This document shows, piece by piece, positions 35,701 to 49,713 of a stretch of DNA of 64,000 nucleotides. The stretch spans positions 806,001 to 870,000 of the forward strand of contig JACGZH010000005.1 of the NCBI GenBank assembly GCA_014706385.1, given 5' to 3'. Source of the DNA: Phaffia rhodozyma (taxonomy: Eukaryota > Basidiomycota > Tremellomycetes > Cystofilobasidiales > Mrakiaceae). A model generated the notes under the pieces. It had not been told where the DNA came from, searched no databases, and worked only from the letters and a program-made list of their open reading frames with translations. A program made the translations under genes and the position numbers. Position 1 is the stretch's first letter, and each line of letters begins with the position of its first letter.

Positions 35701-37114
35701 GTCCGAAGAGCCTATCAGTGTTCCACAGATTTCAAGCCAGCTCATTTCTTGACTGGAGTACTCACGAATTGTCTGCATCAATGTAAACAGCATGTGCAGA
35801 TCCTCCAAGACCTCGAGATCTTCAGATTGCTCGAAAGTCTCGATCATTGTTTTGAGATAATCCTGAGAGGGACAAGGTCGAGGTACAGGAAGAGAAAGGA
35901 TTTAGGTTGATGCGTTAATAGGCATTCATACGCGTCTTGTGTCTTCTGAGGAGGGAAACGAGAGTTTACCTCTTTCAGAACGGCTTCTACAATGGTGTCT
36001 CTGCCTGCGGAGCTTTTTGACATGATCTTAACTTGGTCTGAAGCATCCCTGTATAACAGATGGAAACGAAGTGGGAAAATGAGGCTTGTTTTAGTTTATT
36101 TCTTGAAACCTCCCTAAAACACATGATAGAAAAGACTCCTACTTCAAATGTCCAATAGTCGGCTTTATTAGACTGGCTCTGAACGATCCTCTACTCTGAC
36201 CCATTCCAGTTCCGATAGGCGACATGGAGCCAAATGCAAACGAGATATCGTCTGAGGGTGGGTTATTAAAGACATCTTCCTCATCCATACCTAGTTACGC
36301 GTGTTAATATCGACGGACACACTTATTATTTGTTCTTGTCCCAACACAAGAAACTTGGTACTTACTACAATCAAGCATCTTGACTACATCTTGGATAAAC
36401 TCCCACACATTCTCGCAGTCATCCGGATCGGCAAAAGACATAGCGATATCCATCCCATCAGCCTCCGTCCAGCATATGAGAGTATCTGTTGGGTCGGTCC
36501 GGTGGATAAGCAAGGCAAACGACAGGGTTGAGACACGAACTCGTCAGTCAAGACACGTCAGACGATAACAGCAGCTCACCTTGCTGTCTGGAGTACGCGT
36601 CTCTCCCCTGGATAAAGGTGTGCATGATCAATCTACCCTCTACTCCTTTCATCCGTAGTGACTTGAGCGCGACAGGATCTCCCCACACGTCGTCTGAATC
36701 CTCTGTCTCGTCTCCTTCGACCACGAAGCCGCCTGGCTCACCCTCTTGAGCTGAATCTGCGTTTCCACCGACAGAAGCGGCGGTAGCAGCGACCTCTTCC
36801 TTCTTTGCCAGCTTGGCTTCCTCTTTCTCCTTTGCCATCCGGACTCTCACTGTCTCATCTAGCACTTCCTCGGCAGTGACGACTAACAACGCCTGATCGG
36901 TCCCTTCGTCGTATAACCCATGGACGTGACCGGTCCCTCGATCGAACCACGCATCATTCCGAAGTTCGTATACTTTGACCTTTTTCAACTGACCGGTTGT
37001 GGTGATCTGAGTGGGAAGACCGAGAGGGGACTCTCCAGCTGCTATGGTACTATCGGAAGATGACGTGGCTGTGGAGAGAGCGGAGAGGGAGGTTGTAGAA
37101 GAGAGGGGATACAT
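32760..37114 (-). CDS. PSY2: Protein phosphatase 4 regulatory subunit 3 (PSY2/SMEK)
   Basis: PSY2/SMEK targets PP4 phosphatase in the DNA damage response and other pathways. The N-terminal EVH1/Ran-binding-like domain reads KKVKVYELRNDAWFDRGTGH, then GRLIMHTFIQGRDAYSRQQ and TLICWTEADGMDIAMSFADP with CENVWEFIQDV. The SMK-1 (DUF625) and armadillo-like region includes DLEVLEDLHMLFTLMQTI, ELILEEDMFPGVVGLLEC, FFRACLKVHTHFMYRYL and ACLELFEYIRKENIKVIL. The acidic C-terminus carries the conserved LRMSEKRRREEEEDD and ends GGAGGGK, TAG 32760–32762. The first in-frame ATG is 37114 (MYPLSSTTSLS), close to the EVH1 domain. However, the frame stays open for almost 200 Ser-rich codons upstream without an ATG, so a 5' exon may be missing from this model. 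Confidence 0.9.
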
Positions 37115-37998
37115 CTCGTGGTCTTCTGAAGAAGAGTCGCCTGAAGAAGAAGGATTGGCGTTCTCTGTACGAGTTCCGTCAGCCGGATTCTTGGAGACCG
37201 TCCGCTGAGGATCCGAGCCGAGCAGATTTGGATCTAGACCGGAGAGATCAGAATCCTCACCGGCGATCGCTGCAAAGAGAGGGGAAGAAGTGGAAGAAGG
37301 TGGTCGAGAAGATCTTGGCTTTTTGACGCGCTGTGGTTGGGATTCGAGATGCTTTGTGTCTGGTGTCGACCTACTAGGATCGACTGAGGTTGACGTGGAT
37401 TCAAGGGATGGTTTGTCGGTTGATGTATGATTGTTTGATTCAGATAGGTCTACCTCTGTGAGGGCCTCATTCGAAGAGGGACGTGATGGACTGCTAGAGG
37501 CGGAAATGATGATGAATGGTTTGAGTAGGTGAAGGGCAGAGTAGAGATAGGGATAGGATCGCGAGAAGAGCGATGCTGATCTTGATCGATATTCCAACGA
37601 TATTCTTCGACGGACACAGTCAGAGAAACAACTTATCCAAGTATTCCTTGCTACTAAAATCAGTCCTGTGGATCCGAGAGTGGCAGAAGAGCAACGCAAG
37701 GAGAGAGACGAAGAAGATGATGTACAAGATGGAGGTCAAAGATTCGTCAACAAGAACCGACTGGATGGCAAGTGTGTGTCTCGTGAGGAGAGGTAAGTAG
37801 ACGTAAGTAAATTATTCAAAAATCTATTAAACGCGTGTTCACCATCCAACCTTGAGTGAGAGAGAGAGACCGAGAGCAAGGTTGGGTTGACCTAGTTCTG
37901 ATCGTTGGCTATCATCCTTTCGCTTTCTCTCTATCTATCTCTTTGTTTCGGTTGTTTATCTAGGTCGATATCGGACGGCCTGTTGTATATTCCTAGAT
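37115..37998. other. PSY2 upstream region and promoter of the STIMATE-like gene
   Basis: From 37115 to 37699 the minus strand stays open in frame with PSY2, encoding Ser/Pro-rich sequence without an ATG. The rest is a divergent promoter with (GA)n near 37860 and (CT)-rich sequence before the + strand start. An ACGCGT hexamer occurs near 37831. Confidence 0.5.
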
Positions 37999-40268
37999 AT
38001 GGCTCCTCCTTATATCCCTTCACCGATAATGAGTTCTTCGGTCTCTGCCAGCTCTCCTTCGCCCTCCTCTGCACTGTACTCTGGAACAAGCTCGATCCTC
38101 TCCTTGCCAACCGAGAACAACAACTGCCATCTCTTGTGAGTGTTTTTTGTTATGTACTTGGATGGGTTTGACCTTCTCTCATCATCGTTCATGCTGTCGG
38201 TTCAATTTGTTAGAGGTCAAACAGGATTGATTGTTCAAGGCGGGTTCATCCTATCTGCTTTCGCCATCGAGCCAGCAAGCTAGCTAACACCGCCCCCTTT
38301 CGCTCTGCTCAACAGGCTTGATGGGTCTGGGAGTGTTGGTCACTCTGGTTGTGAAGCGATGTGCGCATGTTCCCCTTCTTTTCGACTTGTCAAGACCATG
38401 TTGTTGATTAGTACATCTCTTTATCTCTCCATAGATCTCGAGAAACCTAAACGACCATGGCAGATCTGGTCGGTTTTCTTACACACATACACACTCTCTC
38501 TCATCCGTGGCGCGCGCGCGCGTGTGTAGGCTTGATCGCTCCTTGACTGTAAACTGAACTTTTACTTGCGGGCTGTTTTATCAGGACACTGGATACATCA
38601 AGTGAGTGGTATCTATCATATTGTCGAGTCCGATCGCAAAAGCTGATGTCTGCCGGCTCAACTTTGCCTTGAACCAATGGCGATCAGAACAATTTATTGG
38701 CCAGGTTCGTATGACTCTCTCTTTTTCTCCTTTCCTCTTTTCTTCAGAACCCAGGTAGACCGATATCTGCACTCTCTCATTTGTCTCTGCTCTCTCTTCG
38801 GTTAGGCTATAGTCCATCTATCAAAGTATGCTCTCTCTTGTTCTGTTAGCACTTGATTGCTCTGACTGTTAACCCTAACCACTACCTTTATCTAACCTTA
38901 ATCCAGTATCCTCATATCGACCTTTCCCTCGCCTTCGCCGACTGCCTTCGATGAAACAGTCAAGTCTTCTTTCGATCGTCCGAATCCATGCTCTTTGTAC
39001 TTCCTCAATGGTGAAGCTTGGACTGTTCTTCCCTCGGAATCAAGCTCATCAGGTCACTGACATTTTTTTTGCGTATCAACCGGATGGGATTATTTACATT
39101 GTAAAAGTCTTGATCGATACGACCCTTGGAATCTTCATCATCTGGGTTCTTCTGAGATTATCAAGATGGATCCTAGTCGACACACTAGGAGGTGTCGGCT
39201 GGGAGATGGGGATTTACCGATTACGGGACGGGGATGTTAGGTATTCATTCTGGGTATGTCTAGAAGATCTGCTCCTCTCGCTATCCCACACTCGAGCTGA
39301 CGTCTAAGGCTATTCGTGGAATAAAAATCATCTTGGGCTTGAATCAGGCAAAGCAATGTTTCGTCTACGTGAGCTGTCTACTAGGAATGAAAGGTGTAGT
39401 TGTCATCATTTTCTCGATCTGGCCTGGGATATTTGGATTCGGATCTTGGTTCGTAAACTCTTCTCTTTGGTTTTTTTATCCTGATAAATGCGCCCTTTTT
39501 TTTTCCAAGTGAAGATAAGGCCCAATACTGAATTCTTAGACTTGATGCTTCTTCACTCTTAGGATCTTGAGCTGGTATGTGATGTTTGTCTTTATCAGAT
39601 GATATAGAATCTCCTTTTTATATACGTTTTAACCTTACGTCTTTTCCTCCTTCTTCTTCCCCTTCAAAAACAGGCTTGATCCACACGGCCAAGTCGTGTT
39701 TGTGATGGCGATCTTCCCGCTCATCATGAATGTCGTTCAGTTCACTATCATTGATACTATTCTCAAGTACAACGAGTCCTCTTCTCACCATCACCACCAC
39801 CACCACCATCATCCTCACCGAGATTCCTCGCCATCAGGCGAAACCGGTTCTTCGCATCCACAAGGATCAGGTTACACCCAAATCCCTACCAGCTCCACCC
39901 CAGAAGACTCCATCCGATCCAGATCGACAGCTTCGCCCCCTACCATTCAGAGTAGTACCAACGGCAATGCCAACGTCCACTCGGGAGTAGGTCAAGCTAC
40001 CTCCGGCTCTTTAGCAGGGTCAACATCGATCAGAACGACAGCCGGGATGGTCAGTGAAGGGATGAACGACCTATCTGGAAGTGATGGAGGTATCAGGCGG
40101 AGGACGAGCTCATTGAGTGAGTTTGACAAAGTGCATAGCAAGCTCGATGGGCTTGCCGATGGGGATAGTGATAGTGAGAATGATAGTGAGGATGACGATG
40201 CGGAAGGTGGGGCCGAGATGGAGAGGGAGAGGAAGGGACTGATGTTGAGCTTTGGAAGCAGCAAATGA
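37999..40268 (+). CDS. STIMATE/TMEM110-like vacuolar membrane protein (YPL162C family)
   Basis: Multi-pass membrane protein of the family that includes human STIMATE (TMEM110) and the yeast vacuolar membrane protein YPL162C. ATG 37999 opens MAPPYIPSPIMSSSVSASSP. After CHLL an intron leads to GQTGLIVQ and GLMGLGVLVTLVVKR, matching the conserved CxLLGPTGLIVQ...MG segment, then KPKRPWQIW. A later conserved block includes VKVLIDTTLGIFIIWVLLRL, LGGVGWEMGIYRLRDGDVRY and FVYVSCLLGMKGVVVIIFSI. The last helix is VVFVMAIFPLIMNVVQFTII. The cytosolic tail carries nine consecutive His (39786–39812) and Ser/Asp/Glu-rich sequence, ending LSFGSSK, TGA 40266–40268. In animals STIMATE modulates store-operated calcium entry; the fungal role is less defined. 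Many small exons around 38200–39000 are uncertain. Confidence 0.85.
39786..39812 (+). repeat. Poly-histidine-encoding CAC/CAT tract
   Basis: Nine His codons in a row, then Pro-His, in the tail of the STIMATE-like protein. It could bind metal or simply be a slippage-prone tract. Confidence 0.9.
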
Positions 40269-40843
40269 TCAAGAAAAAGATAATTCGAGGTAGAAATGAC
40301 CTAAGCGAGTCTATACTTTGACAGGCATTCACTATATATAAATGTTTTGTATAATCTCTAGTTTTCATTGATCTTTCAGCGAGTTTTTTTTTATTTGGTC
40401 TTGCGAGCGTTATAGTTTGTACACTGAGAAGACAGTCAGGACCAAATAATTTTTTCATTTATCTTCCAACCCAAAACGAAGCGACTCTGTAAATCCAAAG
40501 TAATCTAAAACAGGAGCAGCAGTGCCAACGAACCAGGTTAGTTACATAAACACAAGATAAATATTTCGTTGGCTGAGGAAAGGACTGTAGAAATTGGAGA
40601 GCTCAGACGTGACAGATATTGGTGTTTCCACCGAGTTCGATTCCTGTCGGAATGTCGTCGGGGGCTTGCGCCCTTTCGGAAGAGGGAGTACCGTACTTCA
40701 TCATTGAAATTTTTATAGAATGGGAAGGGGGAAGGGGTGGAGTGTGTTGAAGGTGAAGAGCAGGATTGCTTTTTCGTATACGTAGAAAAACTAACCTTGA
40801 AAGTAAAGAGTTGATGTTAAAGCCCAGAAGCATTGTGAAAAAC
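40269..40843. other. Intergenic, convergent 3' ends
   Basis: A/T-rich spacer between convergent genes. It holds both 3' UTRs. Open frames on the minus strand at 40603–40843 are not supported. Confidence 0.5.
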
Positions 40844-41453
40844 TTATCGGGACTTGAAGTAGTCAAGGAGGACCTGGAGACCCTGGGACTCCTGTCCGTA
40901 ATCCTTGACGACGACGCAAGAGCATCCGACGACCTTTCGGGGGTTACCCTCTCGGTCGATCTTGGCAAGTCCGGCCCAGGTTCCGAGAACCTTGGGGTCG
41001 GTGACCTTGATGAGGTTGACCTTGTGCTCGTTGCAAAGGGCCTCAATGAGCTTGATGTACTCGGCCTCAGTGCAGGTCTCGACGAGAACGCAAAGGTGGG
41101 CGACTCCCTTATCGAGGGCCTTAGCACACTCTCGGAGGCCTCGGGCGAGTCCGTCGTGAACGAGGGCGTTCTGTTTGTGTTTGGTCGATAGAATTGGGCA
41201 GTTAGTAAGAAGGAAGGCTGTATGCACAGGAAGAAAAAGGTCAACGAACCTTGAGGACCTCCTGGAGGGCCTCCTCAACGGAGAGAGCTCCAGACTTGGG
41301 AGCCTCGGCCTCAGCGACCTCGACCTCCTCGACGGTATCAATGGGTTCAGATCCAGCGTCAGCTGTTATTAAAAAGGCAAAGAGAACAAAAAAGGTTCAG
41401 GTCAGAATTTTTGGTTCATCTCTTTTGAATCCAGAAGAGAGCGACATACACAT
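40844..41453 (-). CDS. RPS12: 40S ribosomal protein S12 (eS12)
   Basis: eS12 is a small-subunit ribosomal protein near the beak. The spliced protein starts [19 protein letters not shown], continues [17 protein letters not shown] and [20 protein letters not shown], then [20 protein letters not shown] and [20 protein letters not shown]. It ends [12 protein letters not shown] 40844–40846. All are standard eS12 segments at normal length. The first coding exon is only ATGT (41453–41450), followed by gtatgt and an acceptor at about 41365; the split Ser codon rejoins as TCT. A second intron separates EVLK from NALVHDG (about 41172–41250). A tiny first coding exon is common in ribosomal protein genes. 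Confidence 0.95.
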
Positions 41454-42493
41454 TGTTCTTAGTCTTCTTCCGCGGTGTTTTTAGAGGGAAAAAAGGGCTA
41501 AGCATCAGGATTGCACACGTAAAGACTTTAGCCTTTTCGCCATGATAGAGAAAAAGAGCAAGACAGGGTATGTGATCGAGAGAAAGAAACTCACAAGAAT
41601 GTTGGATGTGAGGGAAGAATAGAAGAGACCAACGACAAAAAATGGCCAGGAAAAAAATGCCTGCGAGCCGCACGAGCCCCCTGGGTTAGAAACTGAACCT
41701 AAACTTGGCTATCTAAGTCTGTGATTGACGATTTTGATTTTCATATGAATAATTCATCTATCAAACAAGTGACGTTGCCGGTTACCTTTGTCCTTGGTTC
41801 TATGTGCAGTCTCAATCCAAGTTAGGGATGTTAATCCTTCTTAACTGATACGTTCCCGTGCTTCCTTACCCCATGTTTATACCATCCTGATGAACATTGT
41901 CCCGCAGGTAAACATGGTCTGACTGATATATCATACGATGGCATAGTCAGCAGAGATTTTCAAGGGAGACGAGACGGATGGGCTCTGTGTATTAGAAAAA
42001 CACAATCAGATTTGATTACAATATGAGGAATGAGAACAAGATCATGAAGATCGGAAGCGCAAGCAGCTAGAGACGCCGACACATGGTGGCATAGAGATGC
42101 ACTCAGAGATGTGCACACACACACCTCAATCCCTTCCTCCGGCCATCCGAGATTCTACCAGAAAGATTAATGATGATTAACTAGCGTTCCTTAGGACGGT
42201 TTGGCATTGTTAGGGTTAGAATTTGAACCCCAAATTGGACCCAAGGAGTCCCCAAGTTGGGGCGATCTCGCTTACCTAATGAACAGGACAAGCGTGGCCA
42301 CCTACTGTAACCACCTACTGGCGGGAGCCGTCCAGCCTTGCGTCCCAAAGATATCCTGCTGTTTGTGTACCGGATAGAATCCAAAAGTCCAGAGTCAGCT
42401 CTTTCTGTACATCCACCTCATTCACTCAGCTGTCTAGCTCATTTCCTCTCTCCTATCTAAAAAAGAACAAGAAAGCTTAATAGAAACAACACC
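41454..42493. promoter_or_regulatory. Divergent intergenic region, RPS12 / CLC1
   Basis: About 1 kb between divergent start codons. It contains a (CA)n run near 42113–42124, a strong imperfect stem-loop at 42228–42262 and a direct duplication of ccacctactg at about 42300–42320. No convincing open frame, tRNA or transposon was found despite its length. Confidence 0.5.
42228..42262. other. Imperfect stem-loop
   Basis: CCCCAAATTGGAC can pair with GTCCCCAAGTTGGGG across a short CCAAGGA-type loop, with one mismatch and a two-base bulge. No poly-T follows, so it does not look like a terminator. It could be chance or a remnant of a repeat. Confidence 0.5.
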
Positions 42494-44073
42494 ATGGACG
42501 AGTTCTCCACCGACGATTTCTTGGCTAGAGAACGAGCCGCTCTCGGTACGTCCATCCTCCATTCGATCTCTTTCTTTCGCATCTCTAACCATCTTTCTTT
42601 TACCTTCTCTCGTCCTTTTACCTCCTCTTTCCTTCAATCTCTTTCTCGCTCCTGTCCATGCACACGATTTCACGCGTCGTTCAACAATCAAATATTAAAT
42701 TTGCGCCAATACCTGTTCAAATCCTACCCGGCAACCAAAAATCTCATTATTCTTTCGACCTCCATCAGGAAACGATGCCGGCTTGTTTTCATCAAACGAC
42801 GTGCCAACCTCGGGCTCGTTCGATCTTCCAACGACTGACTTCCCGGATCTAGGAGGTACGGTTTCCTCCTTCTCACTTCTTTATTCAGTTTCTGTGTTCA
42901 TGATCCTGACGGTCTGTCTGACTCTAACTCTATCTTCATCGGGCTATTCGGTTTCATCAAACGACCCATCTCCCTGCTGATGTCGCCAACATGTCCCAAA
43001 CTCTTATCCTAATCTTTATTGCAACCATATAATCCATTCTTTCCGAATCATGCCGTTCAATCATATACGATAGACGGAACCTCCACCCCTCCTCCTCTCC
43101 CCGAACCAACTTCATCGTCTCTTGCTCCTGGGTTCCCTTCTCTCGATTCGCTCACCCCTCAAAAGACCGGATTCGACGTCAACATCACCGGTGCTCACGA
43201 GGATGAAGAAATGGAAAAGTTCCAGAACGAGTTTCCAGATGTGCAAGAGCTCCTCCCTGCCGAGCTTCAGGTCGGTTCCAATGGCTCTTTCTGAAACTGA
43301 CTGGACAATCTCTGAGCTGAACATCATTTGTGGTCCCACCATTTCTTCTCTCACTAGCCGGCCCCTGTTGTAGGCCAGAACTACCAGTATGGTGACTCGC
43401 CTTACTCTGCTTCGATTCCTCAGCCGGCTGGATCTCTTTCTGTCCCGGGCAACGCCCAGCAGTCAAGTACGCCAACGGAGGATGTTGAATCCGAGGCGCT
43501 TATCGCGTGGAAGGCAAAACAGCAGGAGGACATCAAGCGCCGAGATGAGGCCAGCAGAAAAAAGAGAGAAGAGACCGTGTTGAAAGCGGAAAAGGCAATT
43601 GATCAGTTCTACGAAGAATACAACGCCTCTAAAGAAAAGGCCATCAAGGAGAACAAGTGAGAAGCCAACTCTTGTTTCATTCAAGATGAAGCTATATTAG
43701 AATCGTCCTTTCTCACTTATCGTTTTATCCTTCCATATGTTTCGCTTTCTTTCTTTCTTTCTTTCTTTCTATCAACCAGGGAGAACGAAGCTGCTTTCTT
43801 GGCCGACTTGTCGGATCGGCTCTCTCAGGGTACGACATGGGAGCGTATCACCGACATGATCGCTTTGGAGAACTCTCGTGCGTTTTTCTTCCTCTTCTTC
43901 CTTTCTTGTTCTCTTGAAGAGAGCTGATTTGTTGATCTTTCTCTTATGGACCTGTAGAATCGAAAACCTTGGCAAAGTCCACACCGGGAGGATCCGATCT
44001 GGCCCGGATGAAGGAGGTGCTGTTGAAGCTTCGAAGGCAGGGAGAGAGCGCGCCGGGAGCTAAGGGCTACTAG
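42494..44073 (+). CDS. CLC1: Clathrin light chain
   Basis: Clathrin light chain binds and regulates clathrin heavy chain on coated vesicles. ATG 42494 opens MDEFSTDDFLARERAALG, then after an intron NDAGLFSSNDVPTSGSFDLP and DFPDLGG, the typical acidic N-terminus. The middle has EMEKFQNEFPDVQELL. The heavy-chain-binding helix reads ALIAWKAKQQEDIKRRDEAS through AEKAIDQFYEEYNASKEKAI and ENEAAFLADLSDRLSQGTTW, then WERITDMIALENS. It ends SAPGAKGY, TAG 44071–44073. The length of about 250 residues fits. Introns include one with a (TTTC)n run (about 43746–43770). Confidence 0.96.
43746..43770 (+). repeat. (TTTC)n microsatellite in a CLC1 intron
   Basis: About five tandem TTTC units within the polypyrimidine part of an intron. 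Probably length-variable. Confidence 0.8.
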
Positions 44074-44469
44074 AGTGTTTTCGAGTCCTCTCATTCTTCT
44101 TCCACCACCAACGATAACATCACCCTTTAGGTCTATGAGCCTCGATGTTCTTTTTTTGTTCTGCTTCGCTCCATTAGAAACAAACAGAGGTGTCTCTTTC
44201 CTTTCTTTTTCTTTTTCCTTGCCTATCTTCTTCATTATCTAGTTTCTTGTTTTGTATGTCGCCACTTTGGGGTTTGTGATCTCCCCTTTTTTGAATCACT
44301 TTGTGATATCCTCTCTCTTTTCATCTGCTCTGGATACCATCCAAACTATTCCAGTAAAATCGAGTAAGCGAAATGTGCACCTCTTGATAGCCGATCAACT
44401 CGGAAGGAATCACAGGGTAACAGACGAAAGCAAGATTAAGACAAAGAACAAGGAAGCTTTCAAGAAGCC
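44074..44469. other. Intergenic, convergent 3' ends of CLC1 and COQ10
   Basis: T-rich spacer with both 3' UTRs. Nothing else identified. Confidence 0.5.
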
Positions 44470-45473
44470 TCATCGAGGTCCATACAGATCTCTACACCGT
44501 TTCTCAAACGCGTTCACCATCATCTCACTCACGCCACCGAAAAACATGCTGGAAGCCGTAGCATGGGATGGATTGTTGAATGAGTATCGAAGATCCAACG
44601 TCACCATCGTCGGACTCATCTGGGAAGACGGTAGAGTCGAGGTAGAAGCTCGTTGATGCGCAAGACGAGCAGGAGGATGGAATGTCCCTTGTTGAAGATT
44701 CGAGAATCAAGCATCAGAAGGAAGAGAGACAGTTCAGATCGAGGTTGAAGGAAGACCAGAAGAAGGAGACAGAAGAATAAGAGAAAAAACTCACAAGTCG
44801 TCACAAGAGTTTTAAAGAGCGGAGTTTCCGAAGCTATTGCCTACACTCCACCCAAAATCAGAGGGAAGGGAGAGAAAGAGAGAAACATAACCAGTTTAGG
44901 ATGCTTTGTTGTAGAAAAAGGATAAGAAAGAAGGGGACAAACCTGTACACTCTCGAAGGGGATTCCTTTGACCTTACTAACATACCCTTCTTCGAACCCC
45001 ATGAAGCCAACTTTGAGCTCGGCCTCGATCTCAAATGGTTCGTCTCCCAGACCTGGCGAGCCAGACACGATCCGAGAGGACGTGCAAAAAGGAATGAAGG
45101 ATTTGTAGGATGGAATATGAGCGACGACCGTGTAGAGCTGTTCGGGAGTGTAGCTTTAGGTAGAAGGTAAGCAGTAAGAAGACACAGGAGCAGACGGGAG
45201 GGGTCAAGTTCAGTCGTTGTACCGAGCTAACGAGTCCTGAGGCTGAGTAAAAAAAGAACAACACAAGAGACAGGAACTCAACGGAAAAACTTTCTCTTCA
45301 CGATAATGCTGCTCTTGATTCGGATCCGATGGAGACTTGTTTCCCAATAGTGGAGAGAGATCAGGAAGGCTGAAGAACGATCGAGTGTAGTGAGTTGGAG
45401 GAAGGCGTGCGCGGGCAGCCGAGGGAAACATCGAAGAGCAGATCGAGAGTGATCTTGGAAGTCTAAAACTCAT
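44470..45473 (-). CDS. COQ10: Coenzyme Q-binding protein COQ10 (START-like domain), mitochondrial
   Basis: COQ10 binds ubiquinone and helps its delivery or function in the mitochondrial respiratory chain. ATG 45473 opens MSFRLPRSLSICSSMFPSAA, Arg/Ser-rich and suitable as a mitochondrial presequence. The START-like domain shows YSPEQLYTVVAHIPSYKSFI with PFCTSSRIV, then FEIEAELKVGFMGFEEGYVS and KVKGIPFESVQ. After introns come AIASETPLFKTLVTTW and TFHPPARLAHQRAS. The C-terminal helix reads SSMFFGGVSEMMVNAFEKRC, then RDLYGPR and TGA 44470–44472. The last splice (T|GG making Trp) keeps the COQ10 frame; a competing open frame in the same exon is a shadow. It is divergent from SEC18 with a 311-base promoter. 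Confidence 0.92.
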
Positions 45474-45784
45474 GCTGTGTAGGGATATCTATCTGAGAAG
45501 TAGCGGGAGTCTATATATATGTGTGTGTGAGTGGGACAAGAGAAAGGTGTTTGTGTAAGTATCTGTTGAGAAACACATGAATCCTCGGAGGGCTCGGACT
45601 GATGATGAAGGCTAGCAGGCGCGAAAAGGTGTGACCGCTTGAGCGATAAGATATTACCATGCAAGACACGGCAAAATAAACACAGCCTTTATATCGATAC
45701 GCCACACAACATAGAGCAACCACTCCCATCTCTCCCCCCCAATAGCTGCTCACTGTCTTTCCTTTCTCTACAATCAACTACACA
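45474..45784. promoter_or_regulatory. Divergent promoter COQ10 / SEC18
   Basis: About 310 bases with a TATATATGTGTGTGTG stretch near 45515–45530 and pyrimidine-rich sequence before the SEC18 ATG. No gene within. Confidence 0.5.
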
Positions 45785-49408
<3,624 letters not shown>

Positions 49409-49713
49409 ATTTAGATCTAGATCTCTTTCTTCTTTCTTCTCGCCTTAGATACTATTTTTCTCCGTCTTCTTCTATATCCGATCTCTTTCCCGTCACCAGA
49501 TCCATTCATGTACAAGCAGGTTTCTATCTGTAGCTCTACAGGCACACTCTCTTCTCTCTTAACGCATCATACAATTTCAGCTATTGGATGATTCAATTTG
49601 TACCAATCATTACAAAATAGCCTATGATATATCCGGACAAAATTTCAAGTTTCTCTTCGAACTAGTTAGTTGCAGTGGGTAGAGGGTTCACACAATTACA
49701 GTCAAGACTGAGA
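49409..49713. other. Intergenic, convergent 3' ends of SEC18 and the UCH gene
   Basis: About 305 bases of A/T-rich sequence expected to hold both 3' UTRs. Nothing else seen. Confidence 0.5.

Noticed and set aside
42210..42222. TTAGGGTTAG resembling a telomere repeat
   Set aside because: Only about one and a half units; chance occurrence.
42190..42250. Possible tRNA T-arm (GGTTCAAATTCTAACC on the minus strand)
   Set aside because: Loop and stem positions do not fit a tRNA T-arm and no acceptor or anticodon arm can be drawn.
44525..44710. Alternative COQ10 C-terminus ending FQHVFRWRE
   Set aside because: A different splice (T|GG) gives the conserved COQ10 C-terminal helix in another frame of the same exon.
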